Notes: generated by a model from the letters alone, not told the origin. A stretch of DNA of 34,036 nt from JBCCQH01 sp039024435 (GCA_039024435.1 JBCCQH010000088.1:1-34036), one strand, 5' to 3'; numbered from the stretch's first letter, positions 17,107-25,082 are shown. Program-made: numbers and translations.

Positions 17107-17972
17107 ACTTTCTTTCGGTTACCGGAAAAAAGCGCCGCCACCCGGCGCAACAAAGGCTGCGGGGGATCAATCATGCGGTGCATCGCGCGGAGATCGTGCC
17201 GCTGTTCTTGCCAGGAAATGGCCTCGGCCACCGCATACCCCTGCGGCCGCTGATCGATGCGAAAGGTGTCGAAAAAGTCGCGGTCAATGGCGAATTTTTC
17301 GATTTTACCCCCCTTTGAATTGTAATAGTAGTGCCAGGGCTGCGCACTCTCGGGGATCATGATCAACGCCGTCGCCAGGCGCCGGGCACCGGAACGGTTC
17401 GGAAACGATCCGTGGACGAGACTTCCTTCAAAGATCAAAGCCTCGCCCGCCCGTACTGGCTCGGTGACCAGTTCGGCGTCAATCTGCCCAAAGGCTTCCT
17501 GGTAAGGATTGGGGATGCTGGGGGAACGGGGAATGCGCGCAAGACGTTGACTGCCAGGGTACATGCGGATGGCACCATTCGTGACCGTGATGTCCTGGAG
17601 GCCACACCAGACGTTGAGCGCGGTAAATTCCGGCTCAGACACGACCGACCAATCTTGGTGGACCGGCAACACGCTGTTTTCACCCGGCTCTTTGACCACA
17701 AAATTACCGACCAGCGCCCGGTAATCGACCAAAAATCGGCGCAGGGAAGCCTCGACAAGGTGAATGATGGCATCACTGATCGTGCGCCGGGCAGTCGCCG
17801 ATTCGTGCAGGAGCGTAGTGTGAAATCCGTCCATCTTGCCGTGGAGGTGCTCCGCGTACAGTGCCCGCAATTGTTGCACTGCATCCGCGTCGAGCAGGGG
17901 CACTTTGACGTAGCCTTTTTCTCGGAAATCCGCCGCCAATGCAGCATCCTGAAATATCCTGTGCTCTGCCAT
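17103..17972 (-). CDS. PhyH-type 2OG/Fe(II) dioxygenase (first PhyH gene)
   Basis: This 289-aa PhyH-family enzyme has His105 and Asp107 (VHQDWS), distal His187 (LVHGSFPNRSGAR) and Arg198, the same numbering as its paralogue downstream. VWCGLQDITVTNGAIRMYPGS is the family core. It is predicted to hydroxylate a small molecule or lipid-like substrate using O2 and 2-oxoglutarate. The C-terminal tail (LLRRVAALFSGNRKKV) is basic and amphipathic. Its ATG overlaps the stop of the preceding H-x-G paralogue in a TGATG junction, and its own stop overlaps the next gene's start. Confidence 0.86.
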   Translation of the reverse strand: MAEHRIFQDAALAADFREKGYVKVPLLDADAVQQLRALYAEHLHGKMDGFHTTLLHESATARRTISDAIIHLVEASLRRFLVDYRALVGNFVVKEPGENSVLPVHQDWSVVSEPEFTALNVWCGLQDITVTNGAIRMYPGSQRLARIPRSPSIPNPYQEAFGQIDAELVTEPVRAGEALIFEGSLVHGSFPNRSGARRLATALIMIPESAQPWHYYYNSKGGKIEKFAIDRDFFDTFRIDQRPQGYAVAEAISWQEQRHDLRAMHRMIDPPQPLLRRVAALFSGNRKKV

Positions 17973-18829
17973 CAGCTCCAGAAATAAAAGGTTTGGTCAT
18001 CCTGCGACCGGGCACAAAATCCGCCAATCGTGATCCGGGGAAGTTCGCCGTTCAGATTATCGACTTGGTGCCAGATGCGTCCACCGGAAAACAAAATCAA
18101 GTCTCCGGCTTCCGGCTCAAGGGTAAACCGGTACCAAGGCTCCATTTCGCAGTTGCGCTCCTCGCTGTAGTAAAGAAGGTCACCGTTGACGAGGCGATCC
18201 GGCGTGTTCTCCCAATCGAGGTCAAACATGCGAAGTCCACCTCCGGATTCCGGTTTTTGCAGGACAATGAAGTAGCTCAACTGGTCTTTAAGCACGGCCA
18301 TTTCGGCGAGGGGATAGAGCTCGGGATACTGGTGAATGAACTCATTGCCGATGTGGGCGTGCAAGCCCCCTTTACCCGGTTCCAGTTCGCGGATGTTGGC
18401 GGGCGAGTAGGAGCGATTTTCGGGATCGCAGGGCACCTGGACCGTGCGGCCGCCGGCCAAGGTCCGGAAAAATGCCCCCATCCGTTCGGAGAAGGAGTGG
18501 CCCAGCGTTCGATCCAATTCCGCGATGAAGCGCTGGGACATGTCGAGGTAGTAGCGCAGATCGGGATCGCTGCCCATCAACGTTTTGCCGTAAGTCCGCC
18601 CAAAACTGATGTCTACCTGGGTGGATTCCGGCCACTGGGCCAGTCCGTCGCGCAGACGTTGGACCTCTTCCGGGGAAAAAAATCCGCGCACCCAGTAACC
18701 GTCGGTTGCCTTGTGGTAGAGCTGGTCAACCGCGTCCGATTCCGCCGCCATTTCTTGGGGACTGCAAATGGTCCACCCGGGGAATTTGCGGGGATTTCCG
18801 GCACGAAAGAGTCGCTTGAGCATTTTCAT
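17972..18829 (-). CDS. WelO5-like 2OG/Fe(II) oxygenase with H-x-G site (paralogue 2)
   Basis: This 285-aa paralogue starts at ATG 18829, in a TGATG junction with the gene before; an in-frame TTG nine bases upstream is less likely. It has His159-Ile-Gly161 (AHIGNEF), distal His254 (GGRIWHQV) and Arg265 (RITIGGF), and ends FYFWS. The LKDQLSYFIVLQKPESGGGL block matches the DQLSYF..L..P..GGEL block of the sister proteins and, from memory, of WelO5. As in the sisters, Gly replaces the usual carboxylate ligand. The N-terminus MKMLKRLFRAG is basic and amphipathic. It sits between the first H-x-G gene and the first PhyH gene. Confidence 0.75.
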   Translation of the reverse strand: MKMLKRLFRAGNPRKFPGWTICSPQEMAAESDAVDQLYHKATDGYWVRGFFSPEEVQRLRDGLAQWPESTQVDISFGRTYGKTLMGSDPDLRYYLDMSQRFIAELDRTLGHSFSERMGAFFRTLAGGRTVQVPCDPENRSYSPANIRELEPGKGGLHAHIGNEFIHQYPELYPLAEMAVLKDQLSYFIVLQKPESGGGLRMFDLDWENTPDRLVNGDLLYYSEERNCEMEPWYRFTLEPEAGDLILFSGGRIWHQVDNLNGELPRITIGGFCARSQDDQTFYFWS

Positions 18830-19713
18830 CAGGACCAATAGTAAATACGGTCGTCATTCAGAGAGATCGAGGCGAAACCGCCGATGGTAACACGGTGGGC
18901 ATCGCCTCGAACGGCATTGACCTTGTGCCAGATGCGTCCTCCGTGAAACATGATGAGGTCACCGGCCTTCATGTCCAGTTCTTCCCGTTCGACCTGGCGG
19001 AGGAAATCCTTGCGCTCGGCAGGCACGCGGGTGATGCCATGCTGCTCAACGAGATCGCGGGGGGTATCGTCCCAAGATAGGTCAAACAACACGAGTTCGC
19101 CTCCGTCGGTGGGGGCTTGTAACAACAGGAAATAGCTGAGTTGGTCCTGCAAGTGGAGCAGACTGACGAGGTGATCGTACTGGGGGAGTTCAGTGATGAA
19201 CTCATTGCCCACGTGGGCTTCAATGTCGTCTAGACCGGGGTACATAAAGCGTACCGTAGCACCTTTGTAAGTTCCTTTTTCGGGGTGCTCGGGGACCATA
19301 ACCTTGCGGCCACCGGCCATTTGCTGGAGCACTGGCTCGACGACTTCAGGGAAGCTTTTGCCAAAAATCCCTGCGAGATCGGCGGCCAATGACTCATTTT
19401 GTGCCATGTAGTACTTCAGGTCTTCGTTGGAAGCGACCAGGATTTGCCCAAATACTTTACCGAAGGCGGAGCGGTCCATGATTTCGGTTTCCCATTGCTC
19501 CATCTTGGCGACAGCAGCCCGGCAACGTTCTTCGGAAAGGACATTGCCGACGATTATCCCGTCGATACGGCGGTGGAAAATATCGGAGATGCCGTCGGAT
19601 ACTTCGCTGAGGTCCGCCGCGTCGACTCGAGGTACCTTGAACTTTACCCCTCCCGGGGCGCGCTCTTCTTTTACTTTTTTCCCGCCGCCAAATACACGTT
19701 GTAAAAATCCCAT
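18829..19713 (-). CDS. WelO5-like 2OG/Fe(II) oxygenase with H-x-G site (paralogue 1, first gene of operon)
   Basis: This 294-aa protein is the first gene of the five-gene operon. It has His167-Val-Gly169 (AHVGNEF), distal His263 (GGRIWHKV) and Arg274 (RVTIGGF), and ends IYYWS. The blocks LQDQLSYFLLLQAPTDGGEL and AGDLIMFHGGRIWHKV are shared with the two sister genes. The segment order (DGIIVGNVL, AFGKVFGQ, HVGNEF, DQLSYF, GGRIWH, TIGGF, YYWS) closely resembles the stand-alone halogenase WelO5 as I remember it. It may chlorinate or brominate an unactivated C-H bond, or may hydroxylate using another ligand. A TATATTTG element lies 15 bp upstream of the start. The basic N-terminus (MGFLQRVFGGGKKVK) is shared in character with the others. 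Confidence 0.78.
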   Translation of the reverse strand: MGFLQRVFGGGKKVKEERAPGGVKFKVPRVDAADLSEVSDGISDIFHRRIDGIIVGNVLSEERCRAAVAKMEQWETEIMDRSAFGKVFGQILVASNEDLKYYMAQNESLAADLAGIFGKSFPEVVEPVLQQMAGGRKVMVPEHPEKGTYKGATVRFMYPGLDDIEAHVGNEFITELPQYDHLVSLLHLQDQLSYFLLLQAPTDGGELVLFDLSWDDTPRDLVEQHGITRVPAERKDFLRQVEREELDMKAGDLIMFHGGRIWHKVNAVRGDAHRVTIGGFASISLNDDRIYYWS

Positions 19714-19727
19714 AGTAAGCCTTTTCT

Positions 19728-19735
19728 CAAATATA
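19728..19735 (-). promoter_or_regulatory. Bacteroidota-type -7 element for the oxygenase operon
   Basis: Minus-strand TATATTTG matches the Bacteroidota -7 consensus TAnnTTTG exactly. It sits just upstream of the first oxygenase ATG (19713). No good TTTG is visible 19-20 bp further upstream, so the -33 box is weak or another factor helps. Confidence 0.5.
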
Positions 19736-19771
19736 CCAATTCAACCGATTTTTCCTGGATCTTCGACTGCT

Positions 19772-19802
19772 TAAATGCCGACGCTTTACGGGATGGCATT
19801 TA
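19772..19802. promoter_or_regulatory. Candidate operator: 8-bp inverted repeat in the divergent promoter region
   Basis: TAAATGCC (19772-19779) and GGCATTTA (19795-19802) are perfect reverse complements separated by 15 nt. The dyad lies about 37 bp upstream of the -7 element of the oxygenase operon and in the only spacer shared with the divergent oxoamine-synthase gene. A dimeric regulator could bind it and control both directions. No regulator gene is adjacent. Confidence 0.45.
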
Positions 19803-20067
19803 CCGGTAGGAATAATCAGACAAATCCCACTTCGGAACTAGGGTCACATTTTTTGCAACGCCAGTGATAGCATTTGATAAAGACCTAAAAGTAGCTCCAA
19901 GCAGGGGGGGATTTTCCCTACTCCGCGTTACAAATTTGTCACAACTGGGAACGGGGTTACCAGAAAAGCTGGCCTACCCCATGCACCTTTGTTATGTAAG
20001 CAATCAACGACACAGTGCTTGCGAAAACTTAATCTCAACGCTTCACAACCTCACAATAAAGAACAAC

Positions 20068-22494
20068 ATGGCTACGCAACTTGTCAACATGCTCAACCAG
20101 GTCATCGAATACGGCAAAGCTCATGATCTCTGCCAATTTCACACTGAAGACGAGACCCTGAACGGACGCACCATTACGATTGACGGAAACGAAATGATCA
20201 ACTTTGGTTCCTGCTCGGTTTTGGGCATGGAATACCGGGACGAACTCAAGCAAGGCGTGATCGACGCAGTGACCCGCTACGGCACGCAGTTTTCTTCCTC
20301 CCGTACGTACGTGGGCATTGGCATGTATGAAGAACTCGAATCGCTTCTGAATGAAATCTTCGAAAAGCCGGTTTTGGTTTCGGCCACCACCACCCTGGGC
20401 CACCTTTCGGCGATCCCCACCCTGGTCGACGACAATGATGCAGTGATCTTGGACATTCAGGTGCATTCAAGCATCCAGATGACCACCGAAATTTTGAAGG
20501 CCCGCGGCGTGACGGTTACGCTGATCCGCCACAACGATATGGAAGGGCTGGAGCGCAAGATTATGGACCTGAAGGCCAAGCACGACAAGGTCTGGTACTT
20601 CGCCGATGGTGTCTACTCGATGTACGGTGACTATGCTCCCCTGGATGAGTTAGAGCAGTTGCTCGACAAGTACAAGCAGTTCAACCTTTACATTGACGAC
20701 GCCCACGGCATGACTTGGGCGGGTAAAAAAGGCGTGGGTCTGGTGCGAAGCAAAATGAAGCACCACGAACGCATGGTTCTGGCGGTTTCGCTGAACAAAA
20801 CCTTTGGTGCAGCCGGTGGCTGCCTGGTCTTCCCCGACCAAGCTTCGCGGGATCTGGTCCGCAACTGCGGTGGCACAATGATTTTCTCTGGTCCCATCCA
20901 GCCGCCGATGTTGGGCGCGGCCATCGCCTCCGCAAGGATGCACCTGAACGGTCAGGTCGAAGCCATGCAGGAAGAACTGCTCGATCTACTGCGCTACACC
21001 AGCGACCGCATCCGCGATCTGGGCTTGCCCCTGATCCAGGACAGCGACAGCCCTCTGTTCTTCATCCCCGTCGGTAAGCACCGCGTCACCTACGATATCC
21101 TGGGTGACATGCTGAAGGCCGGTTACTTCATGAATCCTGCCACCTTTCCCGCAACCTCGATGAAGCGGACGGGCATGCGCTTCCTCGTAAACCTCGCCCT
21201 CACCAAAGCCGACATCGACGCGATGCTTGACGAACTGGTCGTAGCGTACACGAAGCACGTGATCGAATCGGGCAGCTCTTTCGCAAAAGTTGCCAAAACC
21301 TTCCGCATCGACGCATTTGAACCGCGGATTCCGATGCACAAATTGCAGCGCGACACCGCCGAATTGCAGATCGAAATCAAGCGCTCCATCAATGAGATGG
21401 ACGCCACTGACTGGGATACCACTTTTGCCGGCAAGGGCAACTTCAACGCTTCCACGTTGAAAATGGTCGAAGAAGTATTTTCCGGCGAAGACAATGCTCC
21501 GGAAAACCAGTGGGACTTCTTCTACTTTACCGCCCGCGATGCGGAAGGCAAAGTGGTCCTGAAGACCTTCTTCACTTCAGCCTTGGTCAAAGAAGATATG
21601 TTCCACTCGGGTGCGGTATCGGCGAAGGTAGAAGCCCGCCGCGCGGACGACCCTTACTACATGACCACCAAGTCGATCATGCTCGGTTCGCTGATCACCA
21701 AGGGAGAGCACCTCTTCCTGGACCGCAACCACCCGCAGTGGAAAAACGCCCTGCAAATGCTCATCGACCGGATGCAAGAGACGGTAGAAGAAGTGGGCGC
21801 CGGCCAGTTGCTCCTGCGTGAATTCATGGGCGAACAAGATGCCGAATTGCAAGACGCCTTCTACGGGCTGGGTCTGGTGCGCCATGAACTCCCGAATGTT
21901 TGCACCATCCAAGAAATGTCCTGGAAAGACGAAGCCGAATACATGAGCCGCCTGGGCAGCCGTTACCGCTACGATGTCCGCCGCGAAATCATCAAGCACC
22001 GCGACAAGTTTGTCATGACGACGGTGAAGCCCGAGACGGACGAGGAAATCCGCGCCTGCTACAAACTCTATGAGTCGGTCTTCGAACGCTCCTTCGAAAT
22101 CAATGTCTTCAAACTGCCCTTCGCCTTCTTCAAAGCCATGTGCCAGAGCGAAGAGTTCGAAATCATCCGCCTCTACCTGAAAGACGGCAACCGGCCGGTC
22201 GAAGAACTGGATATGGTAGCGGTGATGTTCAGCCACGTAAGCGACAAGCTCTACTCCGCAATGATCGTGGGCATGGACTACCGAGTACTGCGCAGCCACG
22301 AGGTCTACAAGCAAGTGCTTTACCGCACCGTATGGCAAGCATGGTACCACAAGTGCGAAAGCTTAGACCTGGCCTTTACCGCCGAAGCCGTCAAGAAAAA
22401 AGTCGGCGCCCGCCCGGTCAAAGCCACCGCTTATCTGCAAGTCATGGACCACTTCAACCAAGCCGTCCTCGCGTCGCTGCAGAAAGCTTCCTGA
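20068..22494 (+). CDS. Bifunctional alpha-oxoamine synthase-type PLP enzyme / GNAT-like acyltransferase
   Basis: This is an 808-aa fusion. The ATG at 20068 (MATQLVNMLNQVIEYGK) was chosen because the frame upstream to a GTG at 19864 does not resemble the family. Residues 1-395 form a fold-type I PLP enzyme of the KBL/AONS/serine palmitoyltransferase group: His133 (DIQVHSS), DGVYSMYGDYAPLDEL, Asp210-Asp211-Ala-His213 (DDAHG) and Schiff-base Lys244 (SLNKTFGAAGG). Such enzymes condense an amino acid with an acyl thioester. Residues about 410-808 form a BioF2/FemAB-like GNAT region (YESVFERSFEINVFKLPF, MVAVMFSHVSDKLYSAMIVG). The natural reading is amino-ketone formation followed by N-acyl transfer, as in sphingoid or capnine-type lipids. 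The substrate is inferred only. A terminator follows at 22530. Confidence 0.9.
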   Translation: MATQLVNMLNQVIEYGKAHDLCQFHTEDETLNGRTITIDGNEMINFGSCSVLGMEYRDELKQGVIDAVTRYGTQFSSSRTYVGIGMYEELESLLNEIFEKPVLVSATTTLGHLSAIPTLVDDNDAVILDIQVHSSIQMTTEILKARGVTVTLIRHNDMEGLERKIMDLKAKHDKVWYFADGVYSMYGDYAPLDELEQLLDKYKQFNLYIDDAHGMTWAGKKGVGLVRSKMKHHERMVLAVSLNKTFGAAGGCLVFPDQASRDLVRNCGGTMIFSGPIQPPMLGAAIASARMHLNGQVEAMQEELLDLLRYTSDRIRDLGLPLIQDSDSPLFFIPVGKHRVTYDILGDMLKAGYFMNPATFPATSMKRTGMRFLVNLALTKADIDAMLDELVVAYTKHVIESGSSFAKVAKTFRIDAFEPRIPMHKLQRDTAELQIEIKRSINEMDATDWDTTFAGKGNFNASTLKMVEEVFSGEDNAPENQWDFFYFTARDAEGKVVLKTFFTSALVKEDMFHSGAVSAKVEARRADDPYYMTTKSIMLGSLITKGEHLFLDRNHPQWKNALQMLIDRMQETVEEVGAGQLLLREFMGEQDAELQDAFYGLGLVRHELPNVCTIQEMSWKDEAEYMSRLGSRYRYDVRREIIKHRDKFVMTTVKPETDEEIRACYKLYESVFERSFEINVFKLPFAFFKAMCQSEEFEIIRLYLKDGNRPVEELDMVAVMFSHVSDKLYSAMIVGMDYRVLRSHEVYKQVLYRTVWQAWYHKCESLDLAFTAEAVKKKVGARPVKATAYLQVMDHFNQAVLASLQKAS

Positions 22495-22529
22495 AGAAAT
22501 TATTAGAGGTTATTGAGATAAGTTTTTTG

Positions 22530-22561
22530 AGGCCACCCCACAAAGGGTGGCCTTCTTTTTT
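22530..22561 (+). terminator. Intrinsic terminator after the oxoamine-synthase fusion
   Basis: GGCCACCC and GGGTGGCC form a perfect 8-bp stem with a 6-nt loop, followed by TTCTTTTTTT, 36 nt after the stop codon. Confidence 0.92.
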
Positions 22562-22668
22562 GGGGGCATTTAATGCAAGCCCGCCGCCGAGCGGATGGGT
22601 GCAGTGGGACAACATTCCAGTAGCCGATTGTACTTTCAATTGGGACCGGCATTCGCGTTCTCATCAAC

Positions 22669-24171
22669 ATGAGAAAAGTCCATGCCCCCCGCCAACGTGA
22701 AGAAAGAGCGGCCCCCACCCAGGAACCGTCGGCCCCGGTTCATCTGCCCCGTAGTATCAGCCCACCGCCCTTGCAGATGCAGGCTCCGACCGCTGCCGCC
22801 CTGCGTGCCCCCGGTCGCCGCACCGCTCCACCCCCGATGCAGTTGCCCACCGCCGCACCGGCAACCGCTTCGGGGGAGAACCACGAACTGGCCTCCTTGA
22901 TTCAGGGATTCGCCCAGACCACCGGTCACAACCTGGCCGATGTCCGGGTCCATTACAACTCCAAAAAGCCGTTTTCCGTGGGGGCCCTGGCCTACGCCCA
23001 GGGAAATGATATCTACTTGGGACCGGGCCAAGAAAAACACCTCGCCCACGAACTGGCCCACGTGGTTCAGCAGCGAGAAGGCCGCGTGGACGCCAATACG
23101 GAGGTCAACGGTCTCCCGATCAACGATCAATCGTCCCTGGAAGCCGAGGCGGATGAACTGGGCCGGAAAGCGGCCCAGGCTTCATCGCAGACCGCACCGG
23201 AAAAGATGCTTCCGCAAAAAACCGCGGGCGCTCCCGCGACCGCTCCCATCCAACGCATGACCCTGTACGTCCAAGGGTTCCTGTTTCACCGGGACTTCTT
23301 CGGAAATGGGAATCGCCGCAAATACGGCGAACTGGTTTATGACCACGATCCCACCCGCGAAAACGGAGAGAACGGCTACTGGGATGGCCGCAATTCCGAG
23401 CACAAACGGGCCCACGCCGCCGGCCAGGAACCCGAGGCCGGGGACGAAGCGACCCTGATCGAACGCTTTGCGGATCGCCTCAAAGACACCGGCCCGACGT
23501 ACTACTTTGATGGCAGTGCGGGCGCATTGTCCCAGGCCCCGAGCCGCCAAGAATTCGGTCGCGTGGGGGCGGAGGAATTTGACCAGGGCAATATCACAAC
23601 CGAAGAGGACATGGCCAATGGGCTGCCCCAGCGAGAAGGCAAAACCGACCGGGTCGAGCACCGGAGCAACCAAACTGCCACCGAGTCCGACGACAACGTC
23701 CGCACCGAAACCGAGCGGCCGGACCGCTTCAGCGAAAAAGGAGAAGATGCTGAGCCGGTGGTCATCATCGGGCACAGCATGGGGGCCGCCTACGCGGCGG
23801 GCCTGGCGGAAAGATTGGAAGAGATCAACGAGGAGGGCGAATCCCCCAAGTACGACATCCAGTCGGTCTACTACCTCGCGCCGCACCAACCGGCCGACAT
23901 CGTGCATCCGGAGCGGCTCCGGGGAGTTCAGTACACGAACGAAAATGACTCGGTCAGCTCCCGGGGCCTGGTCCCGTTCATCGTGGGATCCTACATCGCG
24001 CCGATCCAGAACATTACTTCCTACAATGTGTACAAGAAAGAAATCGACGGTGACCCACTCGGCCGCTCCCTCTTCGGCGAACGTGGCGGCCACAGCGTCG
24101 GCGACCAGGATTACATCTTTGATGAGTACGCAATCGACGGCGACGCAGGGGTGCGCCCCATCGAACCCTAA
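22669..24171 (+). CDS. DUF4157 (eCIS-core) protein fused to an alpha/beta-hydrolase domain
   Basis: This is a 500-aa protein with no signal peptide and a Pro/Ala-rich leader (1-65). Residues about 75-165 are DUF4157: DVRVHYNSKKP, ALAYAQGNDIYLGPG, the zincin-like HELAHVVQQ (His127, Glu128, His131) and the acidic EAEADELGRKAA end. DUF4157 occurs on proteins loaded into or associated with extracellular contractile injection systems. Residues about 197-495 look like a lipase or esterase: VQGFLF strand, GHSMG nucleophile elbow (Ser370), VYYLAPHQP and ERGGHSVGD (His475 candidate). I infer a lipid- or ester-cleaving effector. No eCIS structural gene lies in the window, so delivery is unproven. The serine context is canonical; the triad acid is not certain. 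Confidence 0.78.
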   Translation: MRKVHAPRQREERAAPTQEPSAPVHLPRSISPPPLQMQAPTAAALRAPGRRTAPPPMQLPTAAPATASGENHELASLIQGFAQTTGHNLADVRVHYNSKKPFSVGALAYAQGNDIYLGPGQEKHLAHELAHVVQQREGRVDANTEVNGLPINDQSSLEAEADELGRKAAQASSQTAPEKMLPQKTAGAPATAPIQRMTLYVQGFLFHRDFFGNGNRRKYGELVYDHDPTRENGENGYWDGRNSEHKRAHAAGQEPEAGDEATLIERFADRLKDTGPTYYFDGSAGALSQAPSRQEFGRVGAEEFDQGNITTEEDMANGLPQREGKTDRVEHRSNQTATESDDNVRTETERPDRFSEKGEDAEPVVIIGHSMGAAYAAGLAERLEEINEEGESPKYDIQSVYYLAPHQPADIVHPERLRGVQYTNENDSVSSRGLVPFIVGSYIAPIQNITSYNVYKKEIDGDPLGRSLFGERGGHSVGDQDYIFDEYAIDGDAGVRPIEP

Positions 24172-24244
24172 GCGGACTTTTCTTGGGTAGGTGGCATTGG
24201 GCGGCTTTTCGTAATTTTAGGGGTGCCGTGAACCAAAATTGATC

Positions 24245-24838
24245 ATGCACTACTTTCGGCAATTGGCGAGGCTCATCGGCATTTCGGTGCTTGCCTTCAC
24301 GACTTCCAGCTACACGCCTTCTATGAAGCGCCGCAAGCAACAACTGGTCCGCTACATTGAGCAATGCAACCAACGGCCGGAAAGGGCGGCTCTGGCGAAT
24401 GCGTTTGCGGCGGCACTGGACCGCTGGAAAAAGGATCGACTGCGCCGTGCGGTGCCGTTCCTCTCCGCGGATAAATCCTGGAAGTTCATGGAGGAATTGT
24501 TTCTGGTCAATGAAAAAGGGGACCGGAGCCTCGTGTTTCTTCACTGCGATTACCGCAATGCAAAACAAGTGCGCTTCCAACGGATCGAAGTCTACGCCGC
24601 CGAGCTCATGGCCGATGGCTGGCGATTCCACAAGCACGGCAAGCCCGGATTTCTGCTGGAAAACTTTACCCCGGAAAATGCGGTCCAAAAGGTATTGCAC
24701 TTTTTGGTTCAGGATGGTGCGGTGGGCACCCTGGGCAAAGTCCGGGATCGCTACCTGTCAGAACGTTGGTTTCCGGAGAATCGCACCGCTACTTACGCAA
24801 AAGGCTTGCAGGACCGGAGGCCCGACCCCGGAGAATAA
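24245..24838 (+). CDS. Unknown exported basic protein, possible partner of the DUF4157 hydrolase
   Basis: This 197-aa protein starts at ATG 24245; the frame also opens with a TTG 6 nt earlier. The first 26 residues (IGISVLAFTTSSYTPS) look like a signal peptide, though a start at the internal Met27 (MKRRKQQL) would give a cytoplasmic protein. The rest is mixed alpha/beta and basic (LRRAVPFLSADKSWKFMEEL, RNAKQVRFQRIEVYAAEL, GWRFHKHGKPGFLL), with a charged C-terminus. I recognise no family. It follows the hydrolase gene by 73 bp on the same strand, the usual place for an immunity or accessory protein. That role is inferred from position alone. Confidence 0.65.
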   Translation: MHYFRQLARLIGISVLAFTTSSYTPSMKRRKQQLVRYIEQCNQRPERAALANAFAAALDRWKKDRLRRAVPFLSADKSWKFMEELFLVNEKGDRSLVFLHCDYRNAKQVRFQRIEVYAAELMADGWRFHKHGKPGFLLENFTPENAVQKVLHFLVQDGAVGTLGKVRDRYLSERWFPENRTATYAKGLQDRRPDPGE

Positions 24839-25082
24839 TCCCCGGCTGACTTCGTAGCTCCCCAACCACACAAACTGATTTCTCCTCCCCTTTCATCCGC
24901 ACCCCGTACGGCAAAACTGGTGCAGCGGGTAGAAAATTGTCTCCCGGGTAGAGGTTGACCCAAATTGAAAATTCATTGTCCCATTTGTACCAAAACCTGC
25001 TGCGAAGCCCGCGTACATAATCATGTACCAAAACGGCAGACCAACCAACTGCCTACCCAACAGAAATAAAAAATTTATCGCT

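Noticed and set aside
19864..20067. Upstream extension of the oxoamine-synthase fusion from a GTG start
   Set aside because: The added 68 residues do not resemble the family and run through the divergent promoter region; ATG 20068 fits the conserved N-terminus.
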